45,145 nt of DNA from contig JAJUHA010000016.1 in the NCBI GenBank assembly GCA_029268145.1, forward strand, positions 1 through 45,145, read 5' to 3'. Each line of letters begins with the position of its first letter. Positions within the stretch are counted from its first letter, which is position 1. The notes below the pieces were generated by a model. It saw only the letters and a list, made by a program, of their open reading frames with translations. It was not told where the DNA came from and searched no databases. Position numbers and translations under genes: made by a program. This DNA comes from Sphingomonadaceae bacterium. GTDB taxonomy: Bacteria; Pseudomonadota; Alphaproteobacteria; Sphingomonadales; Sphingomonadaceae. Of the stretch, positions 8,036 to 16,478 are shown in pieces.

Positions 8036-8779
8036 ATGGCAGGCCATTCCAAGTTCAAGAACATCATGTACCGGAAGGGCGCGCAGGATGCCAAGCGCTC
8101 GCGCCTCTTCTCCAAGCTCGCCCGCGAGATCACCACCGCCGCCAAGCAGGGCAATTCCGATCCCGCCTTCAACCCGCGGCTGCGCGCCGTCATCGCGACC
8201 GCCAGGGCCAATTCGATGCCCAAGGAGAATATCGAGCGCGCGCTCCGCAAGGCCGAGGGCAATGACGCCGAGACCTACGAGGAGATCCGCTACGAGGGCT
8301 TCGGCCCCGGCGGCGTCGCGCTCATCGTCGAGGCGCTGACCGACAACCGCAACCGCACCGCGACCGACGTGCGCACCGCCTTTGCCAAGAATGGCGGGAA
8401 TGTCGGCGCCTCGGGCGCGGTCGCGCACCAGTTCGACCGCCTCGGCCTCATCACCTACCCGGCCGCGGCCGGCAGCGCCGAGGCCGTGTTCGAGGCAGCG
8501 CTCGAGGCAGGCGCCGAGGACGTCGAGTCGAGCGAGGAGGTGCACGAGATCTGGACCGCGCCCGAGGCGCTGCACGAGGTGGCGAAGGCGCTCGAGGCCC
8601 GCCTCGGCGAGCCGCAGGGCGCGAAGCTCGCCTGGCGGCCGCAGAGCCTCGTCGAAGTCTCGGCCGAGGATGCGCGGATGCTGCTGAAGCTCATCGACGC
8701 GCTAGAGGAGTCCGACGATGTCCAGGCGGTCTACGGCAACCATGACATGACCGACGAGGTGGCGGACGCGCTCGCATGA
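8036..8779 (+). CDS. yebC: YebC/PmpR-family DNA-binding or translation-associated regulator
   Basis: The 247-residue protein begins [20 protein letters not shown], the invariant YebC opening. It continues with [60 protein letters not shown] and [15 protein letters not shown]. Members were described as transcriptional regulators, and some are implicated in relieving ribosome stalling. The cytoplasmic protein has the usual length. Its stop overlaps the ruvC start (ATGA), the common yebC-ruvC-ruvA-ruvB arrangement. Confidence 0.96.
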   Translation: MAGHSKFKNIMYRKGAQDAKRSRLFSKLAREITTAAKQGNSDPAFNPRLRAVIATARANSMPKENIERALRKAEGNDAETYEEIRYEGFGPGGVALIVEALTDNRNRTATDVRTAFAKNGGNVGASGAVAHQFDRLGLITYPAAAGSAEAVFEAALEAGAEDVESSEEVHEIWTAPEALHEVAKALEARLGEPQGAKLAWRPQSLVEVSAEDARMLLKLIDALEESDDVQAVYGNHDMTDEVADALA

Positions 8780-9276
8780 GCGGCGGCCGGCCCCTGCGGC
8801 TCCTCGGGCTTGACCCGGGGCTGGCGCGGACCGGCTGGGGCGTGGTTCTGGCGGAGGGCGGCAGGCTGGCCCACCTTGCGCACGGGGTGGTCGCGACCAG
8901 GCCGGCCGACCCGCTCGCGGCGCGCCTCGCCATGCTGCACCTGGGCCTTGCCGGAGTGCTCGCCACCCACCGCCCCGACGCGGTCGCAGTCGAGGAGGTC
9001 TTCCAGAACCGCAACCCGCAGTCGACTCTCAGGCTCGGCGAGGCGCGAGGCGTCGTGCTCCTGGCGGCCGGGCTCGCCGGCCTTCCCGTCCACGAGCTTG
9101 CCGCGCGCGCAGTGAAGAAGGCGCTAACCGGCACGGGCGCAGCCGAGAAAGCGCAGGTGGCCTACATGGTCCAGCGCCTCCTGCCCGCGGCCGGGCCGGT
9201 TTCGGCGGATGCCGCCGATGCCCTGGCGGTTGCCATCGCCGCTGCCGGCATGGCGCGGTCGGGACTGGCGGCATGA
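8776..9276 (+). CDS. ruvC: Holliday junction resolvase RuvC
   Basis: RuvC cleaves Holliday junctions at the end of recombinational repair. The 166-residue protein has the RNase H-like fold motifs and all four acidic catalytic residues: Asp13 in [14 protein letters not shown], Glu73 in [14 protein letters not shown], and Asp145 and Asp148 in [13 protein letters not shown]. These correspond to E. coli Asp7, Glu66, Asp138 and Asp141. It overlaps yebC by four bases at its start and ruvA by four at its end, so translation of the block is likely coupled. Confidence 0.97.
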   Translation: MSGGRPLRLLGLDPGLARTGWGVVLAEGGRLAHLAHGVVATRPADPLAARLAMLHLGLAGVLATHRPDAVAVEEVFQNRNPQSTLRLGEARGVVLLAAGLAGLPVHELAARAVKKALTGTGAAEKAQVAYMVQRLLPAAGPVSADAADALAVAIAAAGMARSGLAA

Positions 9277-9881
9277 TCGCCGCCCTTGCGGGCACGGTCG
9301 CGGCGCTCGGCGCCGACCATGCCGTCGTCGACGTCGGCGGCGTCGGCTATCTCGTCCAGGCTTCGGCGCGGACGCTCTCCCGCCTCGCGCCCGGCACGGC
9401 CGTCCGGCTGCTGGTCGAGACCCAGGTGCGCGAGGATGCCATCACTCTGTTCGGCTTCCTCGACGCCGCCGAGCGGGACTGGTTCCGCCACCTCACCGGC
9501 GTGCAGGGGGTGGGCGGGCGCCTCGCGCTCGCCATCCTCTCGACGCTTTCGTCCGCCGACCTGTTCCGCGCGATCGCGATGGAGGATCGGGCCTCGCTCG
9601 CCCGGGCGCCCGGCGTGGGAGCGAAGCTCGCAGCGCGCCTCGTGACCGAGCTTCGCGGCGTCGCCGGGCCGACCGCGCCTGCCGAGGGCGCAGCGGGCAG
9701 CGCCGGCCCCGCCCTCCCCTCCCCGGCCGCCGCCGCGCGCGATGCGCTCTCGGCGCTCGCCAATCTCGGCTTCCGCGGGCCGGAGGCGGCCGCGGCGGTG
9801 GCGGCCGCCGAGGCGGCACTCGGCGAGGGCGCAGAGACGGCAGCGCTCATCCGCGAGGCGCTGAAGCGGGCGGCCCGGTGA
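9273..9881 (+). CDS. ruvA: Holliday junction branch migration protein RuvA
   Basis: RuvA binds the four-way junction and loads the RuvB motors. This 202-residue protein starts [20 protein letters not shown], with an OB-fold domain I ([28 protein letters not shown]). It has the helix-hairpin-helix pair [17 protein letters not shown] and [16 protein letters not shown] in domain II. A Pro/Ala linker and the RuvB-binding domain III ([16 protein letters not shown]) follow. The linker is Ala/Gly-rich as usual. It is followed four bases later by ruvB. Confidence 0.97.
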   Translation: MIAALAGTVAALGADHAVVDVGGVGYLVQASARTLSRLAPGTAVRLLVETQVREDAITLFGFLDAAERDWFRHLTGVQGVGGRLALAILSTLSSADLFRAIAMEDRASLARAPGVGAKLAARLVTELRGVAGPTAPAEGAAGSAGPALPSPAAAARDALSALANLGFRGPEAAAAVAAAEAALGEGAETAALIREALKRAAR

Positions 9882-9885
9882 CGAG

Positions 9886-10920
9886 GTGAGCGGCCCGGTG
9901 CGCGACCTCACCTCCCCTTCGCCCCAGGCGGGCGACCAGGATGCCGCGCTGCGGCCGCGGACGCTCGCCGAGTTCGTCGGCCAGGCCGCCGCGCGCGACA
10001 ATCTCCGGGTGTTCATCGACGCCGCCCGGGCGCGGGGCGAAGCGCTCGACCATCTGCTCCTCGCCGGCCCCCCGGGGCTCGGCAAGACCACGCTGGCCCA
10101 GATCGTCGCGCGCGAGCTTGGCGTCGGCTTCCGCGCCACCTCGGGGCCCGTGATCGCCCGGGCCGGGGATCTCGCGGCCCTGCTCACCAACCTCGAGCCG
10201 AGGGACGTGCTGTTCATCGACGAGATCCACCGCCTGCCCCCGGCGGTCGAGGAGATCCTCTACCCGGCGATGGAGGATCGCGCGCTCGACATCCTGATCG
10301 GCGAGGGGCCCTCGGCACGCTCCGTCCGGATCGAGCTTCCGCCCTTCACGCTCGTCGGGGCGACCACGCGTGCCGGGCTCGTCTCCCAGCCGCTCAGGGA
10401 CCGGTTCGGCATCCCGGTCCGGCTCGTCTTCTACACCGAGGAGGAGCTGTTCCAGGTGGTCCGCCGGGCCGCCTCGCTCCTCGGGCTTGCGCTCGCCGAG
10501 GATGGCGCGCGCGAGATCGCCAGGCGCGCCCGCGGCACTCCCCGGATCGCCGGGCGGCTGCTGCGCCGCGTGCGGGACTTCGCCGCCGGCCGCGCCGAGC
10601 CGGTCGATGCCGCCTTCGCCGATGCCGCGCTCACCCGGCTCGAGGTCGACCGGCTCGGGCTCGACGCCCAGGACCGGCGCTACCTCTGGATGATCGCCGA
10701 CCTCTACCGCGGCGGGCCGGTGGGGGTGGAGACGCTGGCGGCGGGCCTGTCCGAAGCGCGCGACACGCTCGAGGACGTGGTCGAGCCCTTCCTGCTCCAG
10801 GCCGGGCTCATCGGCCGCACCGCGCGCGGCCGGGTGCTGAACCCGCCGGGCTGGGCCCATCTGGGGCTGAAGCCGCCCGGGTCCGCGGGACAACCGGGAT
10901 TGCCGCTGGAGGAGGAGTAG
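9886..10920 (+). CDS. ruvB: Holliday junction branch migration ATPase RuvB
   Basis: RuvB is the hexameric AAA+ motor that drives branch migration with RuvA. The 344-residue protein starts at GTG 9886. It has the Walker A motif [12 protein letters not shown] at 61-72, Walker B with [13 protein letters not shown] near 111, sensor 1 [20 protein letters not shown] and the RuvB C-terminal winged-helix region ([32 protein letters not shown]). Length and motifs are normal. The next gene begins on the base after its stop. Confidence 0.97.
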   Translation: MSGPVRDLTSPSPQAGDQDAALRPRTLAEFVGQAAARDNLRVFIDAARARGEALDHLLLAGPPGLGKTTLAQIVARELGVGFRATSGPVIARAGDLAALLTNLEPRDVLFIDEIHRLPPAVEEILYPAMEDRALDILIGEGPSARSVRIELPPFTLVGATTRAGLVSQPLRDRFGIPVRLVFYTEEELFQVVRRAASLLGLALAEDGAREIARRARGTPRIAGRLLRRVRDFAAGRAEPVDAAFADAALTRLEVDRLGLDAQDRRYLWMIADLYRGGPVGVETLAAGLSEARDTLEDVVEPFLLQAGLIGRTARGRVLNPPGWAHLGLKPPGSAGQPGLPLEEE

Positions 10921-11772
10921 ATGGGAGAGACGCTCGACGTCAGGAAGGAGGGCCCGGCGCTGCTGGTCACGCTCGACCGGCCGGACGTGCTCAACGCCTA
11001 CAACGCGACCATGGGGGCAGAGCTGGCCGCCGCCTTCCGCGAGGCCGACGCCGACGATGCCGTCCGGGCCGTGGTGCTGACCGGCCGGGGCCGCGTCTTC
11101 TGCGCGGGGGCGGATGTCTCGGCCGGGGCCGGCGCCTTCGACACCGAAGGGGGCACGGGCGCAGGCAACTTCGGCACGGGCGGGCGCGATGGCGACTTCA
11201 TCGCCGCCATGATGGCCTGCCGCAAGCCCTCGATCGTCGCCTTCAATGGCTCGGCGGCAGGCGTGGGGCTGACGCTCACGCTGCCGTGCGACATCCGCAT
11301 CAGCGTGCCGACGGCGCGGTTCGGCTGCGTCTTCACCCGCCGCGGGCTGGTGCCCGAGGCCGGCTCGGCCTGGTTCCTGCCCCAGCTCGTCGGCCTTCCG
11401 ACGGCGCTGCGCTGGTGCCTGACCGGGGCGATGGTGCCGGCGGAGGAAGCGCTTGCCGCCGGGCTCGTCTCGGAGCTGGTCGAAGCCGATGCGCTGTTGG
11501 GCCGGGCGCTGGCGATCGCAGCCGAGATCGCCGAGAACACCGCCCCCGTCGCCGTCGCGCTCACCCGCCAGCTGCTGTGGCGCCACGCGGCGGACCCGGA
11601 CCCGTCGGGCGCGCTTGGCATCGATTCGCGGCTCAACATCGCGCTCGGCAGGGGAGCGGACGTGCGCGAGGGCGTCTCCGCCTTCCTCGAGAAGCGGAAG
11701 CCCCGCTTCCCCGGCCGGGTCTCGACCGACATGCCCGCCATCGCGGCGCGAAGTCCGGCACAACAGGGCTGA
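10921..11772 (+). CDS. Crotonase-fold enzyme (enoyl-CoA hydratase/isomerase family)
   Basis: The 283-residue protein has the crotonase fold. The first oxyanion-hole segment is VFCAGADVSAG (residues 59-69) and the second is FNGSAAGVGLTLTLPCDIRI (108-127). The two glutamates used by classical hydratases (rat ECH Glu144 and Glu164) align with Thr118 and Phe138. A glutamate is instead present at 146 in GLVPEAGSAWFLP, the position used by delta3,delta2-enoyl-CoA isomerases. Isomerase or another CoA-thioester activity is therefore more likely than hydration. The gene starts one base after ruvB but is probably functionally unrelated. Members of this family are commonly annotated simply as enoyl-CoA hydratase. 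Confidence 0.85.
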   Translation: MGETLDVRKEGPALLVTLDRPDVLNAYNATMGAELAAAFREADADDAVRAVVLTGRGRVFCAGADVSAGAGAFDTEGGTGAGNFGTGGRDGDFIAAMMACRKPSIVAFNGSAAGVGLTLTLPCDIRISVPTARFGCVFTRRGLVPEAGSAWFLPQLVGLPTALRWCLTGAMVPAEEALAAGLVSELVEADALLGRALAIAAEIAENTAPVAVALTRQLLWRHAADPDPSGALGIDSRLNIALGRGADVREGVSAFLEKRKPRFPGRVSTDMPAIAARSPAQQG

Positions 11773-11947
11773 CGCCGGGTTTACCCCGAAAGTCCACAAC
11801 CCGAAGGCGCCGCGCCCGTCATTCCTGAACGTGAACAGGCCGTTGGGAACCAGGTCCTCGCCGGCTGGCGGCGACGGGGGCGGGTGGGTCACGCCCGCCG
11901 TTCCCGTCCTGCTGCCGCGCGGACGGATCGATGTCCGGCTGCGGCTG

Positions 11948-12499
11948 ATGGCCTATGCCAACGGCAGCACCGGGCTCGAGCTGCAGGATTTCGAAGGCAC
12001 GCCCTTCTCCTGGCCCACCCTGCCCTACAGCCCGGCCGCCCTTGCCGATGCCCTGCCCGATGAGGAGGCCCCGGAGCGCGTGGTCGCCATCAAGCCCTCG
12101 GCGATGCGCAGCGGCATGGCCGATGCCCTGGTTGCAGCCGGCCTCCTGACCGACCTCGGGTTCGAGGTGGCCGCAGACCGGGCCTATGCCCGCCTCATGC
12201 GGGTGGAGCTTCGCCACGCCGAGCGGCTGGCCGCAGCGGCAATGCGCGACGAGCCCGAGGTCGAGCCCCATGTCCTGATGGACGTCGCCGTGCCCTCGGC
12301 GTGGAAACCGGCCTGCCAGCGGATCCGCAACGCCCTCCTGCGGCGGGGCATCGAGGTCTCGGACCGCGATGCCATGCTGGCGTGGGCGCTCGAATCGGGA
12401 GCGGTGGGCCATGCCCCGCGGCCGCTTCCGGCATCGGCCGAGCAGCTGGCCGCAGCGCTTGCGCGCTGGTTCGTGAAGGCGGCGGAGCCGGGGCGCTGA
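11948..12499 (+). CDS. Conserved-looking protein of unknown function
   Basis: I do not recognise this protein. From ATG 11948 it is 183 residues, starting MAYANGSTGLELQDFEGTPF. It has no signal peptide or membrane segment. The sequence mixes hydrophobic and charged residues like a folded cytoplasmic protein (PERVVAIKPSAMRSGMADAL, DLGFEVAADRAYARLMRVEL, DAMLAWALESGAVGHAP). The same frame stays open upstream (PAVPVLLPRGRIDVRLRL looks coding), and TTG 11843 or GTG 11831 could be the true start; no clear ribosome site decides it. It sits between the crotonase gene and serS on the same strand. The 175 bases before it hold no other gene that I see. Confidence 0.6.
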   Translation: MAYANGSTGLELQDFEGTPFSWPTLPYSPAALADALPDEEAPERVVAIKPSAMRSGMADALVAAGLLTDLGFEVAADRAYARLMRVELRHAERLAAAAMRDEPEVEPHVLMDVAVPSAWKPACQRIRNALLRRGIEVSDRDAMLAWALESGAVGHAPRPLPASAEQLAAALARWFVKAAEPGR

Positions 12500-12543
12500 C
12501 CCCCCCTCGCCTTTTCGGCCGCCTGCGGCCATAGGGCGCGGCG

Positions 12544-13812
12544 ATGCACGATCTGAAGGCCCTTCGCGCCGACCCGGCGGCGTTCGATGCCGCACTCGCC
12601 CGGCGCGGTGTTCTCCGCGCGTCCGACGCGGTGGTGGAGGCGGACAAGGCGCTCCGCACCATCCAGACCCTGCTCCAGGCCGATCTTGCCCGCCGGAACG
12701 ACCTGTCGAAGGCGATCGGCGCGGCACTGGCGCGCGGCGCGCACGACGAGGCCGAGGCGCTCAAGGCCGAAGTCGCAGCGCTGAAGGATCGGATTGCGGC
12801 AGCCGAGGCGGCCGAGGCCGGTGCCGTCGAGCGGGTGGAAGTGCTGGCGAGCCAGCTGCCCAACCTGCCGGCAGAGGATGTGCCCGACGGCGCCGACGAG
12901 ACCGGCAATGTCGAGGTGAAGCGCTGGGGCGCGACGCCGGCCGGTGGCCTCGAGCATGACGCGCTGGCAGCGCGGCTCGGCTGGAACCCGGAGGCGGCGT
13001 CCCGGATTGCCGGGGCGCGCTTTGCCGTGCTCGCCGGCGGCCTTGCCCGCCTGCACCGGGCGCTCGGCCAGTTCATGCTCGACCGGGCGGTCGCGGCCGG
13101 CTGGCGCGAGACGGTGGTGCCGCTCCTGGTGCGCGAGCCGGCCATGTACGGAACGGCGCAGCTGCCCAAGTTCCGCGACGACCAGTTCGAGACGGTGGAC
13201 GGGCGCTGGCTCATCCCGACCGCCGAGGTCAGCCTCACCAACCTGGTGCGCGAGCAGATCCTCGACGAGGATGCGCTCCCCCTCCGTGTCGCCGCGCTCA
13301 CCCCCTGCTTTCGCCGCGAGGCCGGCGCGGCCGGCAAGGACACGCGCGGGCTCATCCGCCAGCACCAGTTCGAGAAGGTGGAGCTGGTGACCATCTGCAC
13401 CGCCGAGCAGGCCACAGCCGAGCATCTCCGCATGGTGGAGGCCGCCGAGGCCGTGCTCGAGGCGCTCGGGCTCCCCTACCGGCGGATGCTGCTGTGCGCT
13501 GGCGACCTGGGATTCGCGGCGCGCCGCACCTTCGATCTCGAGGTGTGGCTGCCGGGCGCAGGCGTCTTCCGGGAGATCTCCTCCGTCTCCTGGTGCGGGG
13601 ACTTCCAGGCCCGGCGGATGGACGCGCGGGTGCGCTCCGCCGGCGAGAAGGGCACGCGCTTCGTCCACACCCTGAACGGCTCGGGCGTGGCGGTCGGCCG
13701 GGCGCTCGTCGCCGTGCTCGAGAATTTCCAGGAGCCCGACGGCAGCGTCATCATGCCGCCGCCGCTCCTCCCCTACATGGGCGGCCTCGAGCGGCTCACT
13801 CCGGAGGCCTGA
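12544..13812 (+). CDS. serS: Seryl-tRNA synthetase
   Basis: This class II synthetase charges tRNA-Ser (and tRNA-Sec where present). The 422-residue protein starts MHDLKALRADPAAFDAALAR. It has the N-terminal antiparallel coiled-coil tRNA-binding arm (about residues 30-105) and the serine pocket region LIPTAEVSLTNLVREQIL. Motif 2 is CFRREAGAAGKDTRGLIRQH with QFEKVEL, followed by DLEVWLPGAGVFREISSVSW. Motif 3 is TLNGSGVAVGRALVAVLENF. The stop overlaps the surE start (TGATG). Confidence 0.98.
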   Translation: MHDLKALRADPAAFDAALARRGVLRASDAVVEADKALRTIQTLLQADLARRNDLSKAIGAALARGAHDEAEALKAEVAALKDRIAAAEAAEAGAVERVEVLASQLPNLPAEDVPDGADETGNVEVKRWGATPAGGLEHDALAARLGWNPEAASRIAGARFAVLAGGLARLHRALGQFMLDRAVAAGWRETVVPLLVREPAMYGTAQLPKFRDDQFETVDGRWLIPTAEVSLTNLVREQILDEDALPLRVAALTPCFRREAGAAGKDTRGLIRQHQFEKVELVTICTAEQATAEHLRMVEAAEAVLEALGLPYRRMLLCAGDLGFAARRTFDLEVWLPGAGVFREISSVSWCGDFQARRMDARVRSAGEKGTRFVHTLNGSGVAVGRALVAVLENFQEPDGSVIMPPPLLPYMGGLERLTPEA

Positions 13813-14585
13813 TGCGCATTCTTCTCACCAACGATGACGGCATCAACGCGCCCGGCTTCGCCGCGCTCGAGCGGATCGCCCGCCAGCTCTCCGACGATCT
13901 CTGGTTCGTCGCACCCGCCGAGGAGCAGTCGGGCGCGGGCCATTCGCTCACCCTCACCCGGCCCTTGCGGGTGCGCGAACTGGGGCCGCGGCGGTTCGCA
14001 GTGGCCGGCACGCCGACGGATGCCGTCATGATGGCGCTCGGCCACCTCATGAACGGGGAGCGGCCCGATCTCATCCTCTCCGGCGTGAACCGGGGCCCCA
14101 ACCTCGCCGAGGACGTGACCTATTCGGGCACCGTCTCGGCGGCGATGGAAGGGACGCTCGCCGGCGTGCGCTCGATCGCGCTCTCGCAGGCGATGGCCGA
14201 TTACACCCACGGCGCCGAAAGCTTCGCAGCAGCCGAGGCGTGCGCGGCCGACATCATCCGCCGGGTCGCGGCCTCGAGCTGGGGCGAGGGCGTCCTCATC
14301 AACATCAACTTCCCCGCCCGCCGCGCGCCGCTGGGCGTGCGGGTCACCACCCAGGGCTTCCGCGACTACGGCCACATCCGGATCGATGCGCGCGTCGACC
14401 CGCGCGGCTTTCCCTACTACTGGTTCGGCTATGGCCGCGAAGTGGAAACCCCCGGCCACCGCACCGACCTCGAGGCCGTGCGCGAGGGGTTCGTCTCGGT
14501 GACTCCGCTCCACCTCGACCTCACCCACCGCGAGACGATGGGCACCCTCATGCAGGCGCTCGAGGGCGAGGCGCCCGCGCGCTAG
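13812..14585 (+). CDS. surE: 5'/3'-nucleotidase SurE
   Basis: SurE is a survival-linked nucleoside monophosphate phosphatase. The 257-residue protein begins MRILLTNDDGINAPGFAALE with the metal ligands Asp8 and Asp9. Ser40 lies in APAEEQSGAGHSLTL and Asn93 in LILSGVNRGPNLAEDVTYSG, the other ligands. NINFPARRAPLGVRVTTQG is typical of the C-terminal part. It overlaps serS by one base. The serS-surE-nlpD neighbourhood is conserved in many proteobacteria; a pcm gene, often found between surE and nlpD, is absent here. Confidence 0.97.
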   Translation: MRILLTNDDGINAPGFAALERIARQLSDDLWFVAPAEEQSGAGHSLTLTRPLRVRELGPRRFAVAGTPTDAVMMALGHLMNGERPDLILSGVNRGPNLAEDVTYSGTVSAAMEGTLAGVRSIALSQAMADYTHGAESFAAAEACAADIIRRVAASSWGEGVLININFPARRAPLGVRVTTQGFRDYGHIRIDARVDPRGFPYYWFGYGREVETPGHRTDLEAVREGFVSVTPLHLDLTHRETMGTLMQALEGEAPAR

Positions 14586-14643
14586 GCCCGCGGGCCGCCG
14601 GCCCGCTTGGCCGGCCGCGCGCGGCTGGGCTAGGAACGCCCGC

Positions 14644-15552
14644 GTGCGCGCCCTCCTTCTCGTCCTGCTGCTGGCGGCCGGCTGCGCCACGCGCCAGACG
14701 CCGCCGCCCGCGCCCGTGCCGCCCGCGCGGTCCACGCCTGCCAGGCCCCAGGCGTGGAAGCCGGTGCCGGCCGTGGCCGACGGGCGGGTGGTGCCGGGGG
14801 GCCGCCAGCATGTGGTGAAGACCGGCGAGACGGGCCTCGCCATCGCCCAGGCCTACCGGGTGCCCTGGCGCATCATTGCGGCCGCCAACGGCATCGGCTT
14901 CGACTCGGTCATCCGGGTGGGGCAGACGCTGTTCATCCCGACCGAGGCGCGCGCGGCCGCAGCGCGCGCAAGCAAGCCCCAGCGGTCGGCGCCGCCCCGA
15001 AGCCGTGCGGAAGGGAGGCGGCCGGATCCGGAAGCGCTGGCGAGGGCCTTCACGCTCGACATCGACGAGCTGGTCTCGGGTGCGAGGGTCGCCGCGCCAG
15101 CCGCCACCCCCCGGCCGGCCGGCACCCCGGCGCCGCGCCCGCCCGCGGCAGCCCCGGCGATCGCCGCACCGGCTCTCGCCTGGCCGGTCGAGGGGCGCGT
15201 CATCCTCTCCCGCTTCGGGCCCAAGCCCGGCGGCAGGGTGAACGAGGGCGTGACCATCCGCGCGCAGCGCGGCGCCCCGGTGCGGGCCGCCGCGGCGGGC
15301 ACCGTGCTCTATGTGGGGGACGCGATCGAGAGCTTCGGCCTTCTCGTCCTGCTCCGCCACGAGGGCGGGGCGGTCACGGCCTATGGCCATCTCGAGGAGG
15401 CGCTGGTCGAAACCGGCGCGCGCGTCGAGCAGGGCGCGATCATCGGCCGGGCGGGCGCTTCGGGCAACGCCCGCGAGCCGCAGCTCATGTTCCAGCTGCG
15501 CCTGGGCCGAAGGGCGGTCGATCCGCTTCCCCATCTGAAGGGCCAAGCCTGA
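14644..15552 (+). CDS. nlpD: NlpD-like LysM/LytM lipoprotein with degenerate peptidase site
   Basis: The 302-residue protein starts at GTG 14644 with a lipoprotein signal (LLVLLLAAGC, lipidated Cys14). A Pro-rich linker, a LysM domain (about 56-98, HVVKTGETGLAIAQAYRVPW and VGQTLFIP) and a second Pro/Ala linker follow. The C-terminal M23/LytM domain is at about 183-295. The metal-site residues are lost: the usual HxGxD is GRVNEGVTI, and the last HxH is EPQLMFQL. Only YGHL remains. Such dead LytM domains in NlpD and EnvC activate amidases at the septum, so activation of cell-wall amidases is the likely role. The 3' end overlaps ccmA by 68 bases in opposite orientation. Confidence 0.88.
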   Translation: MRALLLVLLLAAGCATRQTPPPAPVPPARSTPARPQAWKPVPAVADGRVVPGGRQHVVKTGETGLAIAQAYRVPWRIIAAANGIGFDSVIRVGQTLFIPTEARAAAARASKPQRSAPPRSRAEGRRPDPEALARAFTLDIDELVSGARVAAPAATPRPAGTPAPRPPAAAPAIAAPALAWPVEGRVILSRFGPKPGGRVNEGVTIRAQRGAPVRAAAAGTVLYVGDAIESFGLLVLLRHEGGAVTAYGHLEEALVETGARVEQGAIIGRAGASGNAREPQLMFQLRLGRRAVDPLPHLKGQA

Positions 15553-16126
15553 GCTCCGGGGCAGGGATGTCGAGCCGGCGGTGGGTGGCAGCGACCAGGA
15601 GCCCACCGCCGCGCAGATGATGGCGCAAAAGCTCGGCCAGCCGCGCGGAGGAGGCCTCGTCGAGCGTGGCGGTCGGCTCGTCGAGCAGCCACAGCGCGGC
15701 GCCGGACGCCAGCACCCGGGCGAGCCCGGCCCGCGCCCGCTGCCCGGCGGACAGGACGCCGACCGGCAGGTCGAGGAGCGACGTCAGCGCCATCGCCTCG
15801 GCCGCCGCCCACATCTCGGCCCGGCCCTTCCCGTCGAGCGCGGCCCAGAAGGCGAGCTCGTCGCCCAGCCGGGCATCGGGCTTGAGTGCCGGCTCGGGGC
15901 CCTGGAAGGCGGTGCGGAACGGGTTGGCGATGCGGCCGGCGGCGGGATCGAGCAGGCCGGCGAGCGCGCGCAGGAGCGAGGTCTTGCCACTGCCGTTGGG
16001 CCCGGTGAGGAGCAGCGCCTCGCCTGGCGCCAGGGTGAAGCCGATCGCCTCGAACAGCAGCCGCTCGCCGCGCACCAGCGCGAGGCCCTGCACCTCGAGA
16101 CGCGTGGCGGCGCTTGGCCCCGTCAC
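15485..16126 (-). CDS. ccmA: Heme exporter ATP-binding protein CcmA
   Basis: This 213-residue ABC ATPase shows Walker A TGPNGSGKTSLLRALAG, the signature motif VLSAGQRARAGLARVL and Walker B LWLLDEPTATLDEAS, then a short H-loop region (LVAATHRRL). The small size, the LALVRGERLLFEAIGFTL opening and the short C-terminus match CcmA, the ATPase of CcmABCD, which moves holo-CcmE for cytochrome c maturation. The start is GTG 16126. No ccmB or ccmC is next to it: downstream is the convergent nlpD and upstream a tRNA gene. Another small ABC ATPase is possible but less likely. Confidence 0.83.
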   Translation of the reverse strand: MTGPSAATRLEVQGLALVRGERLLFEAIGFTLAPGEALLLTGPNGSGKTSLLRALAGLLDPAAGRIANPFRTAFQGPEPALKPDARLGDELAFWAALDGKGRAEMWAAAEAMALTSLLDLPVGVLSAGQRARAGLARVLASGAALWLLDEPTATLDEASSARLAELLRHHLRGGGLLVAATHRRLDIPAPELRLGPSDGEADRPPFGPGAAGT

Positions 16127-16187
16127 GCCCGGGGCGCCGCCAGCGCCCGCGCGCGAAACCGGGCCGGCGCGCCTGCCGCCTCGCCCC

Positions 16188-16260
16188 TGCCATCGCCCGC
16201 GCCGGAGACGACGGCGCAGCCGGTCCCGTCGCGCCATCGGCGCTTGCCATCGCCCGCGCC
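16188..16260. repeat. 16-base direct repeat upstream of ccmA
   Basis: The sequence tgccatcgcccgcgcc occurs exactly at 16188-16203 and again at 16245-16260, in the non-coding stretch between ccmA and tRNA-Pro. Role unknown; it could be chance in such GC-rich sequence. Confidence 0.6.
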
Positions 16261-16283
16261 CTCGCCTAACCGGCCGCCCACGT

Positions 16284-16360
16284 CGGAGCGTAGCGCAGCC
16301 TGGTAGCGCATCAGACTGGGGGTCTGGGGGTCGCAGGTTCGAATCCTGTCGCTCCGACCA
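16284..16360 (+). tRNA. tRNA-Pro (anticodon GGG)
   Basis: A full cloverleaf folds over 77 bases. The acceptor is CGGAGCG/CGCTCCG and the D stem GCGC/GCGC. The anticodon stem TCAGA/TCTGG closes loop CTGGGGG with anticodon GGG. The variable loop is GGGTC, and the T arm GCAGG-TTCGAAT-CCTGT. The 3' ACCA is encoded, so CCA is genomic. Confidence 0.97.
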
Positions 16361-16478
16361 TTTCGCAAGGCGGCCGCCGCCAGTGCGGCACGCCGGCCGG
16401 CAGACGCGCCGGAGGATCGGCCGGCAGGGCTGGCCCGCACGGAGGGCCGGAGGCCGACCGACGCCGAGCGGGAACGGC

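Noticed and set aside
9847-11892. Minus-strand reading frame of about 680 codons opposite ruvB and the crotonase gene
   Set aside because: Overlaps two clear genes on the other strand and has no domain or ribosome site.
11819-12727. Minus-strand frame opposite the unrecognised gene before serS
   Set aside because: It overlaps the start of serS and reads as Arg/Gly-rich text with no folded-protein pattern; the plus-strand frame is more credible.
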